Source: Leptodactylus fallax (taxonomy: Eukaryota > Chordata > Amphibia > Anura > Leptodactylidae). From it: 64,000 nt of DNA. The DNA lies in contig CAMRHE010000115.1 in assembly GCA_947044405.1 (NCBI GenBank), positions 1,488,001 through 1,552,000 on the forward strand, read 5' to 3'. The first letter of the stretch is position 1. Each line of letters begins with the position of its first letter. This document shows positions 25,357 to 36,443 of this stretch, piece by piece. The notes below the pieces were generated by a model. That model was not told the origin of the DNA. It ran no database searches and saw only the letters and a program-made list of their open reading frames with translations. Both the position numbers and the translations under genes were made by a program.

Positions 25357-25368
<12 letters not shown>
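24090..25368. other. Family A fragment, then plain intronic sequence
   Basis: 24090-24195 has GGTGCTGGGTGTCAGTCCCC and ends in TTCCCTTTAAG, a decayed family A or TTAA-type piece. The remainder up to the dinucleotide repeat shows nothing. Under the AAK1 model this lies within the intron following the first coding exon. Confidence 0.4.

Positions 25369-25398
<30 letters not shown>
25369..25398. repeat. (TA)n microsatellite, 15 units
   Basis: Uninterrupted TA repeat, followed by degenerate TA/TG sequence to about 25445. It lies about 120 bp inside the intron from the AAK1 donor. Confidence 0.95.
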
Positions 25399-25404
<6 letters not shown>

Positions 25405-25505
25405 GTATATATCCACACACACATATAAGCACAATATATATACCACACTTTGATATTACCCCCACCCACCCCATTACCCATATCACCAATTTTACAGAAA
25501 AATCA

Positions 25506-26199
<694 letters not shown>

Positions 26200-26480
26200 T
26201 ATGCCGATCAGCAACTAGCCTCATCATCAGAATATACGAGCCCCACCTCCCCGCCTCGGAGGTGCCCCTTCCCAATGCACAGCGCCGGCTCCGAGTGCGC
26301 AATGAGTGTGCAAGCAGCTGCACGGCAAAAGCCTCGGCTACAAGAGTCTATTACCCTGCCGCGCAATGCACGCTGGGTCATGTAGTCTTACGGGAACGCT
26401 GCGTTATGAGGCTTGGCCGGCGCAGGAACTACAATTCCCGGGAGTCTGCGCTGAGCCATCTGCCTGTCACTCTGTATGTA
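26200..26480. promoter_or_regulatory. CpG-rich promoter-like segment with two ZNF143-type motifs
   Basis: CpG dinucleotides are conspicuously dense here compared with the AT-rich surroundings. Two motif matches stand out. The minus strand at 26361-26386 reads ACTACATGACCCAG followed by CGTGCATTGCGC, close to the long ZNF143/Staf site. The plus strand at 26427-26444 reads AACTACAATTCCCGGGAG. No TATA box is obvious, as expected for a housekeeping promoter. It lies upstream of AAK1 on the minus strand, so it is the likely AAK1 promoter; facing motifs allow bidirectional use. Confidence 0.7.
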
Positions 26481-26709
26481 CGCGGTAGCGCTGTGTTCTC
26501 TTACCTGAGCCTTGTGTACATGACCTACATACTGTGGTGTGGGCCACACAGCACTGACCTTTCCCAGCTGCCGACCTGCCAGGCTATAGTGCAGCCTCCT
26601 AGTGTCTGTACTGCAGGGGTGACAATATTAGGAATACCCCTGTTAATGAATGAAATGCTCAGTTCTGTGGGGAACTGGTGATGTCCGCCATGGACATGGA
26701 GAATTTGAC

Positions 26710-26945
26710 CACAAGTAGGTTAGGGCTGCTCATTGACTTTGGACGTAAGGTAAGTGCATGGAGTCACATTGCGACCCTGAGGGTGCCTGGACTACAATTC
26801 CTAGTCAAGAAGTCATGGCCACAACACCCTTGGGGTAGCAATGCGACTCCATTCACTTACATTGGTGAAGATGTCTCAAGGCGATGCAGTGATCTTTGGT
26901 CGCATGATGGGAGTTGAAGCCAAAGTCGCCGTGTACCCCTAACCT
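26710..26945. mobile_element. Repeat family D, copy 3
   Basis: Bounded by GGTTAGGGCTGC and CCCCTAACCTTACAC. It contains ATGGAGTCACATTGCGACCC and CGACTCCATTCACTTACATT, as in 22388-22742, plus a palindromic GACTTTGG opposite CCAAAGTC near the ends. It sits about 230 bp beyond the CpG-rich segment. Confidence 0.55.
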
Positions 26946-27827
26946 TACACGGACTAGAGTGGGGCATGAACCTATGATGAATATCTTCAGTACCCTTATA
27001 GGAAGTCTGTCATAGAGGTATACGGGGGGGGGGGGGAGGGAATTGTGTGGCCATCAGGTTCCTTAGGGTGTGTGCCCACTCATGGCCACCAATAATCACA
27101 TGATTATACTGTATGCTTCATGAGTATGCACCCTTACCCCTGTGCAAACCCGGACTACCATTTCTGGGGTGGACGCCAGAAACCAGACTAAGCTTCAGGA
27201 AAGGGAGGGCATCAATGTTCCTCCTTGTAGGGCCTTGGGGCTCAGAGGATTGTGCTATGACCTTGGGATCCCTTCTCATTTTGGTGAGGGCTTACAATAG
27301 ACTACATCCTTGTGCACTTTTTTAGTAGTACTTAAAGGGGGATTTCCTATCTCATCAACTTATCCCTTGTCCACAGGATAAGTTGCAGATTGATGGGAGT
27401 CTGACTGCTGGGTCCTCCACTGATCACCAAAACAAGGGAGGTTAGTTCCCCTTTCTAAGTGAAGTGAAGGACAGAAAGAAGCGCCCCCCGGTTGGTTCAT
27501 TTCAGAATCACCTGTCCTATCACCGCTTCATTCAGAACAGGGAACTAAACACCCCCATTCTCATGATCGGCAGTAGCCCCAGTGGTGAGGCCACACCAAT
27601 CTGCAAACTAAAGTCTCAAACTAAAAAAAAAAATATTAAAAAAAAATACACTACACACTACTGATGGATGTAACACTGCCATTCGGGAATGCTGGTCTAT
27701 AGTCATGTGTGGTATACTTGTCATCTCTTTTCAGTCCTGGTAGTTTGATACAATGTATCTGGGGGGCGTTATGCTGAACACCATCATAGTCCAATAGATT
27801 CACCATTACTTTGAAAAAGGTACTGTA
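26946..27827. other. G run and a family A fragment
   Basis: A run of 13 G lies at 27024-27036. 27340-27440 has TTATCCCTTGTCCACAGGATAA and GATGGGAGTCTGACTGCTGG, a decayed family A piece. A-rich tracts lie at 27624-27647. No gene signal. Confidence 0.45.
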
Positions 27828-28061
27828 TTTCTAGAAAATATGCAGATGAGGCTCAACTGCAATGGGAGTATGTCAAAATCGCTAAGGGCGCCAGCTCTAG
27901 GTTTGAATCGCCGCCCTTGTACACTTGATTGACAGTTTCTTCCTATCCTAAAGTTATGGTGATGCTTGTTGAATTCCCACACATGCATCTGGTATTTCTC
28001 AGCCCTTGGAGGCTCTGACACATCCCCATTCCACTTGAGCCTCATTTGCATATTTCTAAAA
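27828..28061. mobile_element. MITE family H, copy 1
   Basis: Inverted ends: TTTCTAGAAAATATGCAGAT then GAGGCTCAA on the left, TTGAGCCTCATTTGCATATT then TCTA on the right. The second copy is at 51478-51662. About 234 bp and non-coding. No target duplication resolved. Confidence 0.6.
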
Positions 28062-28169
28062 ACAGCTTGGGTCAGGGGACCCAAAAAATGAAGAGTCGGA
28101 CCACAAAAACAGCGGTAACACGGAGCCCAGGTATCCCATTGACTATATTGGGGTTCGTCTGGTGTCTGG

Positions 28170-28618
28170 CGTTTTTAGGATGTGTTCACATGGTGGAATT
28201 TGCTGCGGATTTGGTGGCGGATTCCGCCCCGAATCCGGAGCAGATTCCTCCCGAATCCGCCTCCCATTGTTTTCAATGGGAGGCAGAGATCCCAGCTGGA
28301 CGTGGAAAAAAGAAGCGTCCTGCTCGATCTTGCCGCGGATTCCGCCCGCGGTGTCTGCAGCTCGAGACGCCCTCCTGATTAGGCCCATTCATGCGGGCCT
28401 AATCAGGAGCGGGATGCTGCAACGGAATGCTGATGCACTGCATCGGCATCGCGTCGCGGCAGACCGCGGAGAAAATTCCGACAGCGGAAAATGAAAATCA
28501 TTCACACCCTGAAACTGAAACCAGCGGAGGAAAACGTCTTCCATGCAGGACTTTTTCCTCCACCGTCACGGCTAACACTGTGACGGAGACTCCAGCGCAG
28601 ATGTGAATGTGGCCTAAT
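28170..28618. mobile_element. GC-rich palindromic MITE, family G
   Basis: About 450 bp between GATGTGTTCACATGGTGGAA and GATGTGAATGTGGCCTAA. Rich in GCGGATTCCGCC-type short palindromes. A 15-bp hairpin lies at the centre: CTCCTGATTAGGCCC (28372-28386) and its exact complement at 28395-28409. Decayed relatives are at 7530, 16342 and 61675. Overlapping frames on both strands follow from the symmetry and are not genes. Confidence 0.55.
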
Positions 28619-28849
28619 TGATTTTTCAAACTGGGTGGATGCAGTGGACGGGGCTGGGCAGGGCTTATTACTTGAATAGGATCAGTGCTGTACATGCTCC
28701 CCATCCGCTAGCTGCTTCCGACACCCAGAGGATCTTAGAACATGATCTGTGCAGGGTCTGGGTGTCGCACCCGGCCTATCACATGCTGATTACCTATCCT
28801 GTGAACCAGAAAAATACCCGAAAGCAGAAATGCTGTAATTTAAAAACAC

Positions 28850-29025
28850 AAAAAATCTAAAAATGCCGGCGGTTTCCCTATAGGTATAATTGAAGCAGAA
28901 AGTCCGCAGAGGAAAACTCTGCAGACTTATTGTAAAAAAATCCACTCCTGACTTTGACTCAAAAAACACAGCAAAATCTGCAACAAAAACGCTGCTTTTC
29001 TGCAACATGGGGCCTTAGCCTTAAA
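28850..29025. repeat. MITE family B fragment
   Basis: Contains CGGTTTCCCTATAGGTATAA, AGAAAGTCCGCAGAGGAAAA and ends ATGGGGCCTTAGCC, matching 11616-11913 and, inverted, 9130-9440. Confidence 0.55.
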
Positions 29026-29486
29026 GTTTGGTAATCCGTGGGGGTCCCAGAGGTGGGTTACCCCCCTGTGATCAGACACTTATTACCTATCCTAGGTGTA
29101 TTGGTGATACACTGGGACACCTCACTACACCTTATTTGACACATCTATTTATTGCCCTGGGCCTCTATTATTCTGGTCCATTCTGATTCATCTGTATGAA
29201 ACAATAAGTACTGAGCTTATCTAGAATAGTCTATTTTAATTTTTAATGTTCTTCTTGTTCCACACCTTCAAGGAATGTAATAAAACACGTGTTAAATATT
29301 CATGGGTTTGTTATAGTCACATGGCGCAGGTTTTATTTGACATTGTTATGCTGATTAAATAAAGCTAAAAGGTCCTGGAACATCAAAATGTCTAAAGAGC
29401 TTGATGGAAAACATCACATGTGCTTGTATAGAGAATAACATTAGATAGCTGCCAGGTATCAATAATATTGGGCATGAAAAATCTAC
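29026..29486. other. No recognisable feature
   Basis: No coding or repeat boundary recognised. TACCTATCCTAGG at about 29091 may be a family A remnant. Confidence 0.35.
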
Positions 29487-29545
29487 CTTTAGACCAGTGG
29501 CGTAACTAGGAATGGCTGGGCCCCAAGGCGAACATTTGACATGGG

Positions 29546-29631
29546 GCCCCCCCCCCCCGAACCGCCGCCCCCGACCCCCTCCCCCCCGGACCGCCCCCCT
29601 CCACCCCCCCCCCCCCAAAAAAAAAAAAAAA
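29546..29631. repeat. C-rich tract followed by A tract
   Basis: Runs of C up to about 14 alternate with short GA/CG breaks, then an A run. The minus strand is a strong G-quadruplex candidate. It lies directly beside the minisatellite in hAT element 1. Confidence 0.85.
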
Positions 29632-29635
29632 ACGC

Positions 29636-30320
29636 ATTCCTGCGCACACTATTATGTGTCATAGTGGCCCCTGCACACAGTATCATGTCCCATAGGGGCC
29701 CCTGCACACAGTATCATGTCCCATAGGGGCCCCTGCACACAGTATCATGTCCCATAGGGGCCCCTGCACACAGTATCATGTCCCATAGGGGCCCCTGCAC
29801 ACAGTATCATGTCCCATAGGGGCCCCTGCACACAGTATCATGTCCCATAGGGGCCGCTGGACACAGTATCATGTCCCATAGGGGCCCCTGCACACAGTAT
29901 CATGCCCCATAGTGGCCCCTGCACACAGTATAGTGTCCCATAGGGGCCCCTGCACACAGTATCATGTCCCATAGGGGCCCCTGCACACAGTATCATGTCC
30001 CATAGTGGCCCCTGCACACAGTATCATGTCCCATAGGGGCCCCTGCACACAGTATCATGTCCCATAGTGGCCCCTGCACACAGTATCATGTCCCATAGGG
30101 GCCCCTGCACACAGTATCATGTCCCATAGTGGCCCCTGCACACAGTATCATGTCCCATAGGGGCCCCTGCACACAGTAGTATTCCCCATAGTGGCCCCTG
30201 CACACAGTATTATATCCCATAATGGCCCCTGCACACACTATTATTCCCCATATTGGTCCCTGCACTGAGTATTTTGCCCCATAGTGGCCCCTGCACACAC
30301 TATTATATGTCCCATTGTGG
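29636..30320. repeat. 31-bp minisatellite, about 22 copies
   Basis: The unit reads CCCCTGCACACAGTATCATG then TCCCATAGGGG, total 31 bp. Copies in the left two-thirds are nearly identical; alternating CATAGTGG and CATAGGGG variants suggest a two-unit higher order near 29990-30170. Right-hand copies are more diverged (ATATCCCATAATGG, CACTGAGTATTTTG). The same unit, inverted, is at 39985-40217. Confidence 0.92.
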
Positions 30321-30335
30321 ACCACCCATGAACAG

Positions 30336-30667
30336 TTATTATACTCTGGGGTCTTTTCAGACCCCAGAGTATAATAATCGGAGACCTAGGGGAGGATAGA
30401 AACATAAAAAAACAACGTTGCTTACCTGTTCCTCGCTCCGGTGCATGCCCGTGCGCTACTCCGGCCTTCTTCTTGTGCGGACCAGGCCGGCGTCACATGA
30501 TGCGGGACCGGCGTCGCGACGCAAAATGACGTCGGCTGACGTCTGAGACGTCAGCAAACAGGCCCGAGGCGCAGGAGCGGTAAGTGTATATTGTTTTTTA
30601 TGTTCACTGACCAACTCTGGGCCTCCGATTGTTATACTCCGGGGTCTGAAAAGACCCCGAAGTATAA
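30336..30667. repeat. Hairpin-bounded cassette in hAT element 1
   Basis: A perfect 19-bp hairpin (arms 30336-30354 and 30359-30377, loop TTTC, arm TTATTATACTCTGGGGTCT) opens the unit. A 16-bp hairpin (30632-30647 and 30652-30667, loop GAAA, one C.A mismatch) closes it in the opposite sense. The spacer is itself partly palindromic (ATAAAAAAACAACG opposite ATTGTTTTTTATG) and carries TGACGTCTGAGACGTCAGC. The same layout occurs at 39689-39936. Confidence 0.85.
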
Positions 30668-31056
30668 TGATAGCAGGTGTTCGGCCCGCGGCCTCACATA
30701 CTGATCCCTGCTCCTGCTCACAGCCGTCTCCGCAGAATCAGAAGCGCAGGCGGCCGTGAGACCACGGGACCTCGGGGAACGGTAAGTATATAGGGCCCGT
30801 TACCTGCTGGGGTTACTCCAGCAGATAACGGACTATAAAAAAAAAAAAAAACGCATCGGGGGCCCCGTAATGTCCCGGGCCCTGTGGCAGCTGCTACCAC
30901 TGCTACCCCCGGTAGTTACGCCCCTGCTTTAGACATTAGACAGTAGAATCTGCAGACAAAAATCAAATGTATTTGGGTATCTACAATATTTCCAAGGCAG
31001 ATGATTTTTTATTGCTTACCATCTTGACCCTGATGGTAGTCATTTTTCCATGAGCA

Positions 31057-31340
31057 TGGTGGCTCAGTGGTTAGTACTGATTCAGCTTCAAATCTGAGCA
31101 AGGGAATCATTTGCATGGAGTTTGCATATTCTCCCCGTATTTGTGTGGGTTTCCTCGGGGTACTCTAGGTTTCTCTAACAAGCCAAAAATATACTGATAG
31201 GTAAATTGGCAACCTATAAAAGAACTGACCCTTGTGGGTGTTGGGGATGAGCGTCTTTACAGCAGCCACTAACTCCCCTACTCCACAACGCTCCCTGTGC
31301 TTTGAGTCCCTTGTGTGAGAAATATTACAAATTACATTAC
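31057..31340 (+). mobile_element. tRNA-type SINE, copy 1
   Basis: A pol III A-box-like GGTGGCTCAGTGGTTAG is followed by a decayed B-box region and by TGCATGGAGTTTGCATATTC and GTGTGGGTTTCCTCG. The same order occurs at 42205-42450. The tail TTACAAATTACATTACATTA ends it. B box is eroded, so the copy is unlikely to be transcribed. Confidence 0.65.
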
Positions 31341-32834
31341 ATTACAAATATTTGTCATTGACAAAAACAGCAATTTCTCAGGCAACAAGGGGATTCCGGT
31401 GATCGTACCCTATCTATCTGAGGGCTAGGTTGATATGCAGGGTACTGGTGACAGACTCCCTTTGAAGTGTAACCTCTGTTTCAGAAACAATTTTGAGATG
31501 TCATAGTTTTGATCATTGGGGGTCCAGTTCCTGAGACAAATGGCCGGAAATGCTCAGCTGAGAATTGTGCCCCATCAGCTGTATTTGGCTCGCCTCGGAG
31601 AGGTGGGTTTAGTAATGTCTCAGCCCATAGCAAGTATATGAGACCATACACGCACTGCCTGTGTCTCTGGAGAATGTTTAGCAGAGCCATACACAGCTAC
31701 TGTTCCTTTGTTTTAGTGATCGGTGGGAGTCTGAACACCTGGACCTTCACTGATCAAAATTTATGACATGTCACTATAACATCTCAATAGCTTTCTGAAA
31801 ATGGGGAATTGTTTAAACCTTCCACATACAGACTGTTTGGTATAGCTGCATTCGCCAAAGCACCCACTGCAGATCAGGACCTGTCAATCTTCGGTTCAGT
31901 TCAGAACTTTACTAGTACTGAGCTGAAAGCAGAGAAGTTTGTCACAAGTCAAGCTATGCTTCTCACTTCAGTAAAAATTATTTATGGGTTGAAATGTAGA
32001 AAAAATGCAATTGCGCCCTCTTTTGGGTTTTTTTTTTTACAGTGTTCACTGTGCAGTAAAAGTGACAAGTTATCTTTATTCTTCAGTACCATCATGGCAA
32101 TACAACATTTATGTAGTTTTTGTTATGTTTTACGACTAAAAAAAAATAAAATAGTTTTAAAACAAAATTTGCTTTGCATTGCCACATTCTGAGACCCATA
32201 ACTTTTTTATATTTCGTTCTACAGAACCTCATAAGAATTTTTTTCTTGCAGGACAAGCTGTCAATTTTCCTGGTACCATTACGAGGTACATGCAAGTTTT
32301 TGATTACTTTCTACTGAATTTTTCTTTTTTTTTGGGGGGGGGGGGATTATTTTTTTCTTTTATGAGGTTCTCTATATCAGATACATAATTTTATACTTAA
32401 AAGTACCTATTTTTTATTATTTATTTTTCTATGTAAAATCGGGAATTTGTTTTAAAAGCGTACCCAACCTTTCATCAAACTTAGTATAAATCAATAGTAA
32501 AATGTGTGTAAATGAAGAGTAACACTATTTCTGGCCATTATATGAATTATAATTTGCAATTTTTAGCAGTTTCCCCCTCTGCAGGCTCTATCTGTAGTCA
32601 GCATTTCACTCTGAGCTGGTAGTTGGAGACTAGCTGCCGAACACTGCACACAGTAAGTAGAGGCGAGAAGTATTGACCTGTACTGATATGAAGAAAGTGC
32701 TTTGGTTGTGATAAAAATCTCCTGTTTAGCTCCAGCACCAGATTAAATATGTGTTTCTTCTCTTAGGAGGATATTCACACTACTGTTGTGAATGTACATT
32801 GTTCTCATCCGTCAAAAGCCCATTGAATGCTGAT
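31341..32834. other. No supported feature; T and G runs
   Basis: Fragments of family A text (GATCATTGGGGGTCCAG, GATCGGTGGGAGTCTG) at about 31510 and 31718 suggest a decayed fold-back. A T run followed by about ten G lies at 32321-32344. Frames of 60-127 codons have no recognisable domains. Confidence 0.4.
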
Positions 32835-33125
32835 TTAAAGGGGTTGTCCAGGCAAAAAAGGCAAAAATCAGCTGGGGGCAGTGAAACACATAAAAAAATG
32901 CATACTCACCTTTCCATGGTGCTCAGGTGTCCTCCCACACTCCCGGTTCTTCTGCTCCGGTGGTGTCTCCTGGGTCTCTTCCGACATTCTTGAAGCTGCT
33001 GATTGGCCTCAACGGTCACATGACCGCTGAGGTCAATCAGCAACCTCAGGAAGAGGACCCTTGATGTCACAGGTAGTGAAATTTGCAGGCCCTTTGCTGA
33101 TTGGCCTCAGCGGTCACTCTTCCTA
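32835..33125. mobile_element. TTAA-type MITE
   Basis: Starts TTAAAGGGGTTGTCCAGG. Contains TGATTGGCCTCAACGGTCAC and its repeat GATTGGCCTCAGCGGTCAC, which relate it to 3694-4012. On the minus strand GGAAAGGTGAGTATG makes a strong splice-donor-like site at about 32903. Right end not preserved. Confidence 0.55.
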
Positions 33126-34539
33126 CCTTCTCCATAGACCTCTATAGATATGTGTAATCTAAGTCTTGTGGCCTGCTTTGTGGACATAGAGATTTTCAGA
33201 GTGAAACTCATTTTTGGGGAATAAGGAGCATGAAAACATTCCTATAAGAGCAGAAAGAAGCATTTTCGTCTGCAAAGATATATTACAAAGCTTAGTATAA
33301 CCACCTGTGCTAATGATTTATGCAAAGTCTGTTTGTTTTTAACTTTTGTTTCTAGTCCCCTTAAGATTAAAAATTGTATTGCAATATACTTTATATATAT
33401 TGTACTCAGGGGTGTGTATGGGTTATGACGCTGATTGCACTTCATTTGCACCGTACTTGTGGCAGGGTGCAATGGAAGATCTGTGTTAACAGATTTCAGT
33501 CTGTCATGGCAGATTCTGTTGACAGTCTTCAATATCCTCCTGAATGTCATGGTCAATTGCAGCCCCCGTGCACCAAAGTGGCTTACATGTTGCACTTGCA
33601 CAGCATCTAAGTGGTCATCAGCTGAGATTGCTGCTGTTACTATTTGCTCCTGAGCCTTCTCCATATTCACCACTCATCATTACAGTGTACATGTCACTTA
33701 GCAGTTTACATAGAAATAATTAGCAAAATTTATTATGCCCCTACACTAGAAAACCAGGCATAAAAAGTCACGGAATTGATCTGCTAGGCAATTACACAGA
33801 AATATTTTCTGTGCCATGGAATACTAAATATTTCTGACTTGCAGGAAGGGTCAGTATTTGCTGCTCTGAAAGAGGCCCCAGACTCAGGAAGTATGAATGT
33901 GAATCCTATATAGATGCTGTTTCCTGGGGTCATCCATGTTTGAGACAGACATTCCCATGATCCTTACAAGAAGCACTTTCATGGACGCTTCCTATAACAT
34001 TCCCTTCCATCCGACACTGTGCCTGTGATTTCTCAGGCAGGAAGTGCTCGGGCCATTCATTCGCTGCAGCATAATGATGAATAGCTGCGTGTGTCCTTGC
34101 GTGTCCACAGAGTAGACTTTATTCTCATTTGTTTCTCAATAAGGTTTACATGAATTTGTATTTATTAAATGTATCCATTTTATTAGCCAGGCAAGTGCCA
34201 CATTAGTGTACATTGGCATATGTTTGACTGGTATACTCAAATGTGATACCTTTGCCTCAACTGTGCTGTAAACTGTAGCGGACATTTTCCAATACAAATG
34301 TATACAAAAATACCTATACCATACGATTATATGTCTCAAATAGTTTTTTGAATTAAATGGCCAAGAAAAATGAGAATGTAGCCCAATCTCCATTCATAGG
34401 TACAAAATAGTCTTAAGCTGAAGCTCCACATTGTGAAAACGCTGTGTTTTACATTACCGGCAAAGTGAATAGGATTCTGGCTAATCCTATCCACACATTG
34501 CAGAAAAAAAATTCCTTTAGAGCTGGATTTAGTATCATA
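33126..34539. other. No supported feature
   Basis: A minus frame at 33242-33673 (143 codons) overlaps plus frames and has no recognisable domain. AT-rich DNA without clear repeat edges. Confidence 0.4.
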
Positions 34540-34659
34540 TGTAGGCATTTGGAATGTATGTGCCCATATGAGTATAATTTGTGGATGCATGTGTGTAGTG
34601 TACCTGTAAGTGTATATTATTTATATATGTGCGTGGAATATGTGGATGTGTGTGTAATA
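34540..34659. repeat. Degenerate TG/TA-rich tandem sequence, left part
   Basis: TGTGTGTAATAT and GAATATGTGGATGTGTGTG recur at 36380-36412 on the other side of the Tc1 element, so the transposon landed within a degenerate TG/TA-rich array. Confidence 0.7.
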
Positions 34660-34661
34660 TA

Positions 34662-36310
34662 CAGTCATATGAAAAAGTTTGGGCACCCCTATTAATCTTA
34701 ATCATTTTTAGTTCTAAATATTTGGGTGTTTGCAACAGCCATTTCAATTTGATATATCTAATAACTGATGGACACAGTAATATTTCAGGATTGAAATGAG
34801 GTTTATTGTACTAACAGAAAATGTGCAATATGCATTAAACCAAAATTTGACCGGTGCAAAAGTATGGGCACCTCAACAGAAAAGTGACATTAATATTTAG
34901 TAGATCCTCCTTTTGCAAAAATAACAGCCTCTAGTCGCTTCCTGTAGCTTTTAATCAGTTCCTGGATCCTGGATGAAGGTATTTTTGACCATTCCTCTTT
35001 ACAAAACAATTCCAGTTCAGTTAAGTTTGATGGTTGCCGAGCATGGACAGCCCGCTTCAAATTATCCCACAGATGTTCAATGATATTCAGGTCTGGGGAC
35101 TGGGATGGCCATTCCAGAACATTGTAATTGTTCCTCTGCATGAATGCCTGAGTAGATTTGGAGCTGTGTTTTGGATCATTGTCTTGCTGAAATATCCATC
35201 CCCGGCGTAACTTCAAATTCGTCACTGATTCTTGTACATTATTCTCAAGAATCTGCTGATACTGAGTTGAATCCATGCGACCCTCAACTTTAACAAGATT
35301 CCCGGTGCCGGCATTGGCCACACAGCCCCAAAGCATGATGGAACCTCCACCAAATTTTACAGTGGGTAGCAAGTGTTTTTCTTGGAATGCTGTGTTTTTT
35401 GGACGCCATGCATAACGCCTTTTTGTATGACCAAACAACTCAATCTTTGTTTCATCGGTCCACAGGACCTTCTTCCAAAATGAAGCTGGCTTGTCCAAAT
35501 GTGCTTTTGCATACCTCAGGCAACTCTGTTTGTGGCGTGCTTTCAGAAACGGCTTCTTTCGCATCACTCTCCCATACAGCTTCTCCTTGTGCAAAGTGTG
35601 CTGTATTGTTGACCGATGCACAGTGACACCATCTGCAGCAAGATGATGCTGCAGCTCTTTGGAGGTGGTCTGTGGATTGTCCTTGACTGTTCTCACCATT
35701 CTTCTTCTCTGCCTTTCTGATATTTTTCTTGGCCTGCCACTTCTGGGCTTAACAAGAACTGTCCCTGTGGTCTTCCATTTCCTTACTATGTTCCTCACAG
35801 TAGAAACTGACAGGTTAAATCTCTGAGACAACTTTTTGTATCCTTCCCCTGAACAACTATGTTGAACAATCTTTGTTTTCAGATCATTTGAGAGTTGTTT
35901 TGAGGAGCCCATGATGCCACTCTTCAGAGGAGATTCAAGTAGGAGAACAACTTGCAATTGGCCACCTTAAATACCTTTTCTCATGATTGGATACACCTGG
36001 CTATGAAGTTCAAAGCTCAGTGAGGTTACAAAACCAATTTTGTGCTTCAGTAAGTCAGTAAAAAGTAGTTAGGAGTATTCAAATCAATAAAATAATAAGG
36101 GTACCCAAATTTTTGCGCCGGTCAAATTTTGGTTTAATGCATATCGCAAATTTTCTGTTAGTACAATAAACCTCATTTCAATCCTGAAATATTACTGTGT
36201 CCATCAGTTATTAGATATATCAAATTGAAATGGCTGTTGCAAACACCCAAATATTTAGAACTAAAAATGATTAAGATTAATAGGGGTGCCCAAACTTTTT
36301 CATATGACTG
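34662..36310 (-). mobile_element. Complete Tc1-like transposon (1649 bp)
   Basis: Both ends read CAGTCATATGAAAAAGTTTG as inverted repeats and are flanked by TA (34660-34661 and 36311-36312). The inverted repeats are about 210 bp long (34662-34872 and 36100-36310) and nearly identical. Inner parts carry GGTGCAAAAGTATGGG and GGCGCAAAAATTTGGG, the likely inner transposase sites. It encodes one transposase on the minus strand. Long TIRs, TA duplication and a DD34E enzyme place it in the Tc1 family. Confidence 0.95.
34890..35912 (-). CDS. Tc1-like DD34E transposase, apparently intact
   Basis: 340 codons from the ATG at 35912, starting MGSSKQLSNDLK and ending AKGGSTKY, full length for the family. 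An upstream in-frame ATG (35957) would add 15 residues. I prefer the inner start because it gives the canonical N-terminus. The enzyme cuts and pastes the element at TA sites in the nucleus. An N-terminal paired-like helix-turn-helix pair (about residues 1-110) has a GRPR motif at 59-62. Catalytic residues are D153 (WTDETK), D244 (QQDNDPKH) and E279 (PDLNIIEHLW), with exactly 34 residues between the last two. No stop or frameshift is visible. Whether residue changes abolish activity cannot be told from the sequence. Confidence 0.93.
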   Translation of the reverse strand: MGSSKQLSNDLKTKIVQHSCSGEGYKKLSQRFNLSVSTVRNIVRKWKTTGTVLVKPRSGRPRKISERQRRRMVRTVKDNPQTTSKELQHHLAADGVTVHRSTIQHTLHKEKLYGRVMRKKPFLKARHKQSCLRYAKAHLDKPASFWKKVLWTDETKIELFGHTKRRYAWRPKNTAFQEKHLLPTVKFGGGSIMLWGCVANAGTGNLVKVEGRMDSTQYQQILENNVQESVTNLKLRRGWIFQQDNDPKHSSKSTQAFMQRNNYNVLEWPSQSPDLNIIEHLWDNLKRAVHARQPSNLTELELFCKEEWSKIPSSRIQELIKSYRKRLEAVIFAKGGSTKY

Positions 36311-36312
36311 TA

Positions 36313-36440
36313 TATGTGTGTGCAATGTGTGTATTTATTTGTGTTTAATATGTATGTATGTGTATATTATGTATATATGTGAGTAGAATATGTGGATGTG
36401 TGTGTAATATGTATGTGTGTGCAATGTGTTCATGTATTTG
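36313..36440. repeat. Degenerate TG/TA-rich tandem sequence, right part
   Basis: Continuation of the array at 34540, with GTGTGCAATGTGT, TATGTATGTGTGTGC and TATGTGGATGTGTGTG units. Interrupted by the Tc1 element. Confidence 0.7.
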
Positions 36441-36443
36441 TGT

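Larger units (their letters stand above)
29495..30926. mobile_element. Non-autonomous hAT element 1 (1432 bp) with minisatellite and hairpin cassette
   Basis: Left end CAGTGGCGTAACTAGG, right end TAGTTACGCCCCTG, imperfect inverted repeats. The 8-bp target duplication CTTTAGAC is exact (29487-29494 and 30927-30934), which identifies the hAT superfamily. No transposase frame. In order: a C-rich and then A-rich tract (29546-29631), about 22 copies of a 31-bp minisatellite (29636-30320), a hairpin-bounded cassette (30336-30667), and a GC-rich right part with CGGTAAGTATA. The cassette and minisatellite recur in hAT element 2, whose termini differ. Confidence 0.88.

Noticed and set aside
1..25500. 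Further AAK1 kinase-domain exons on the minus strand
   Set aside because: Looked for the expected glycine-loop and HRDLK exons by eye; none found. A translated search would be decisive.
26501..26513. Minus-strand donor-like CTCAGGTAAGAG that could end a non-coding AAK1 exon
   Set aside because: It lies upstream of the ZNF143-type motifs, which would then be intronic; not enough to call an exon.
26262..26681. 139-codon plus-strand frame in the CpG-rich segment
   Set aside because: GC-rich promoter sequence keeps frames open by chance; no family recognised.
26678..26722. Good start context GCCATGGAC on the plus strand beyond the CpG-rich segment
   Set aside because: The frame runs directly into a family D repeat after about 13 codons and no donor is convincing at the join; kept only as a remote possibility for a head-to-head gene.
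29636..30320. CRISPR-like array
   Set aside because: Direct tandem units without unique spacers, inside a eukaryotic transposon; a minisatellite.
31057..31340. tRNA gene suggested by the A-box-like sequence
   Set aside because: No cloverleaf can be formed and the sequence continues as a SINE body; same for 42205-42450.
33242..33673. 143-codon minus-strand frame
   Set aside because: Two plus frames overlap it; no domain, splice or expression-related signal.
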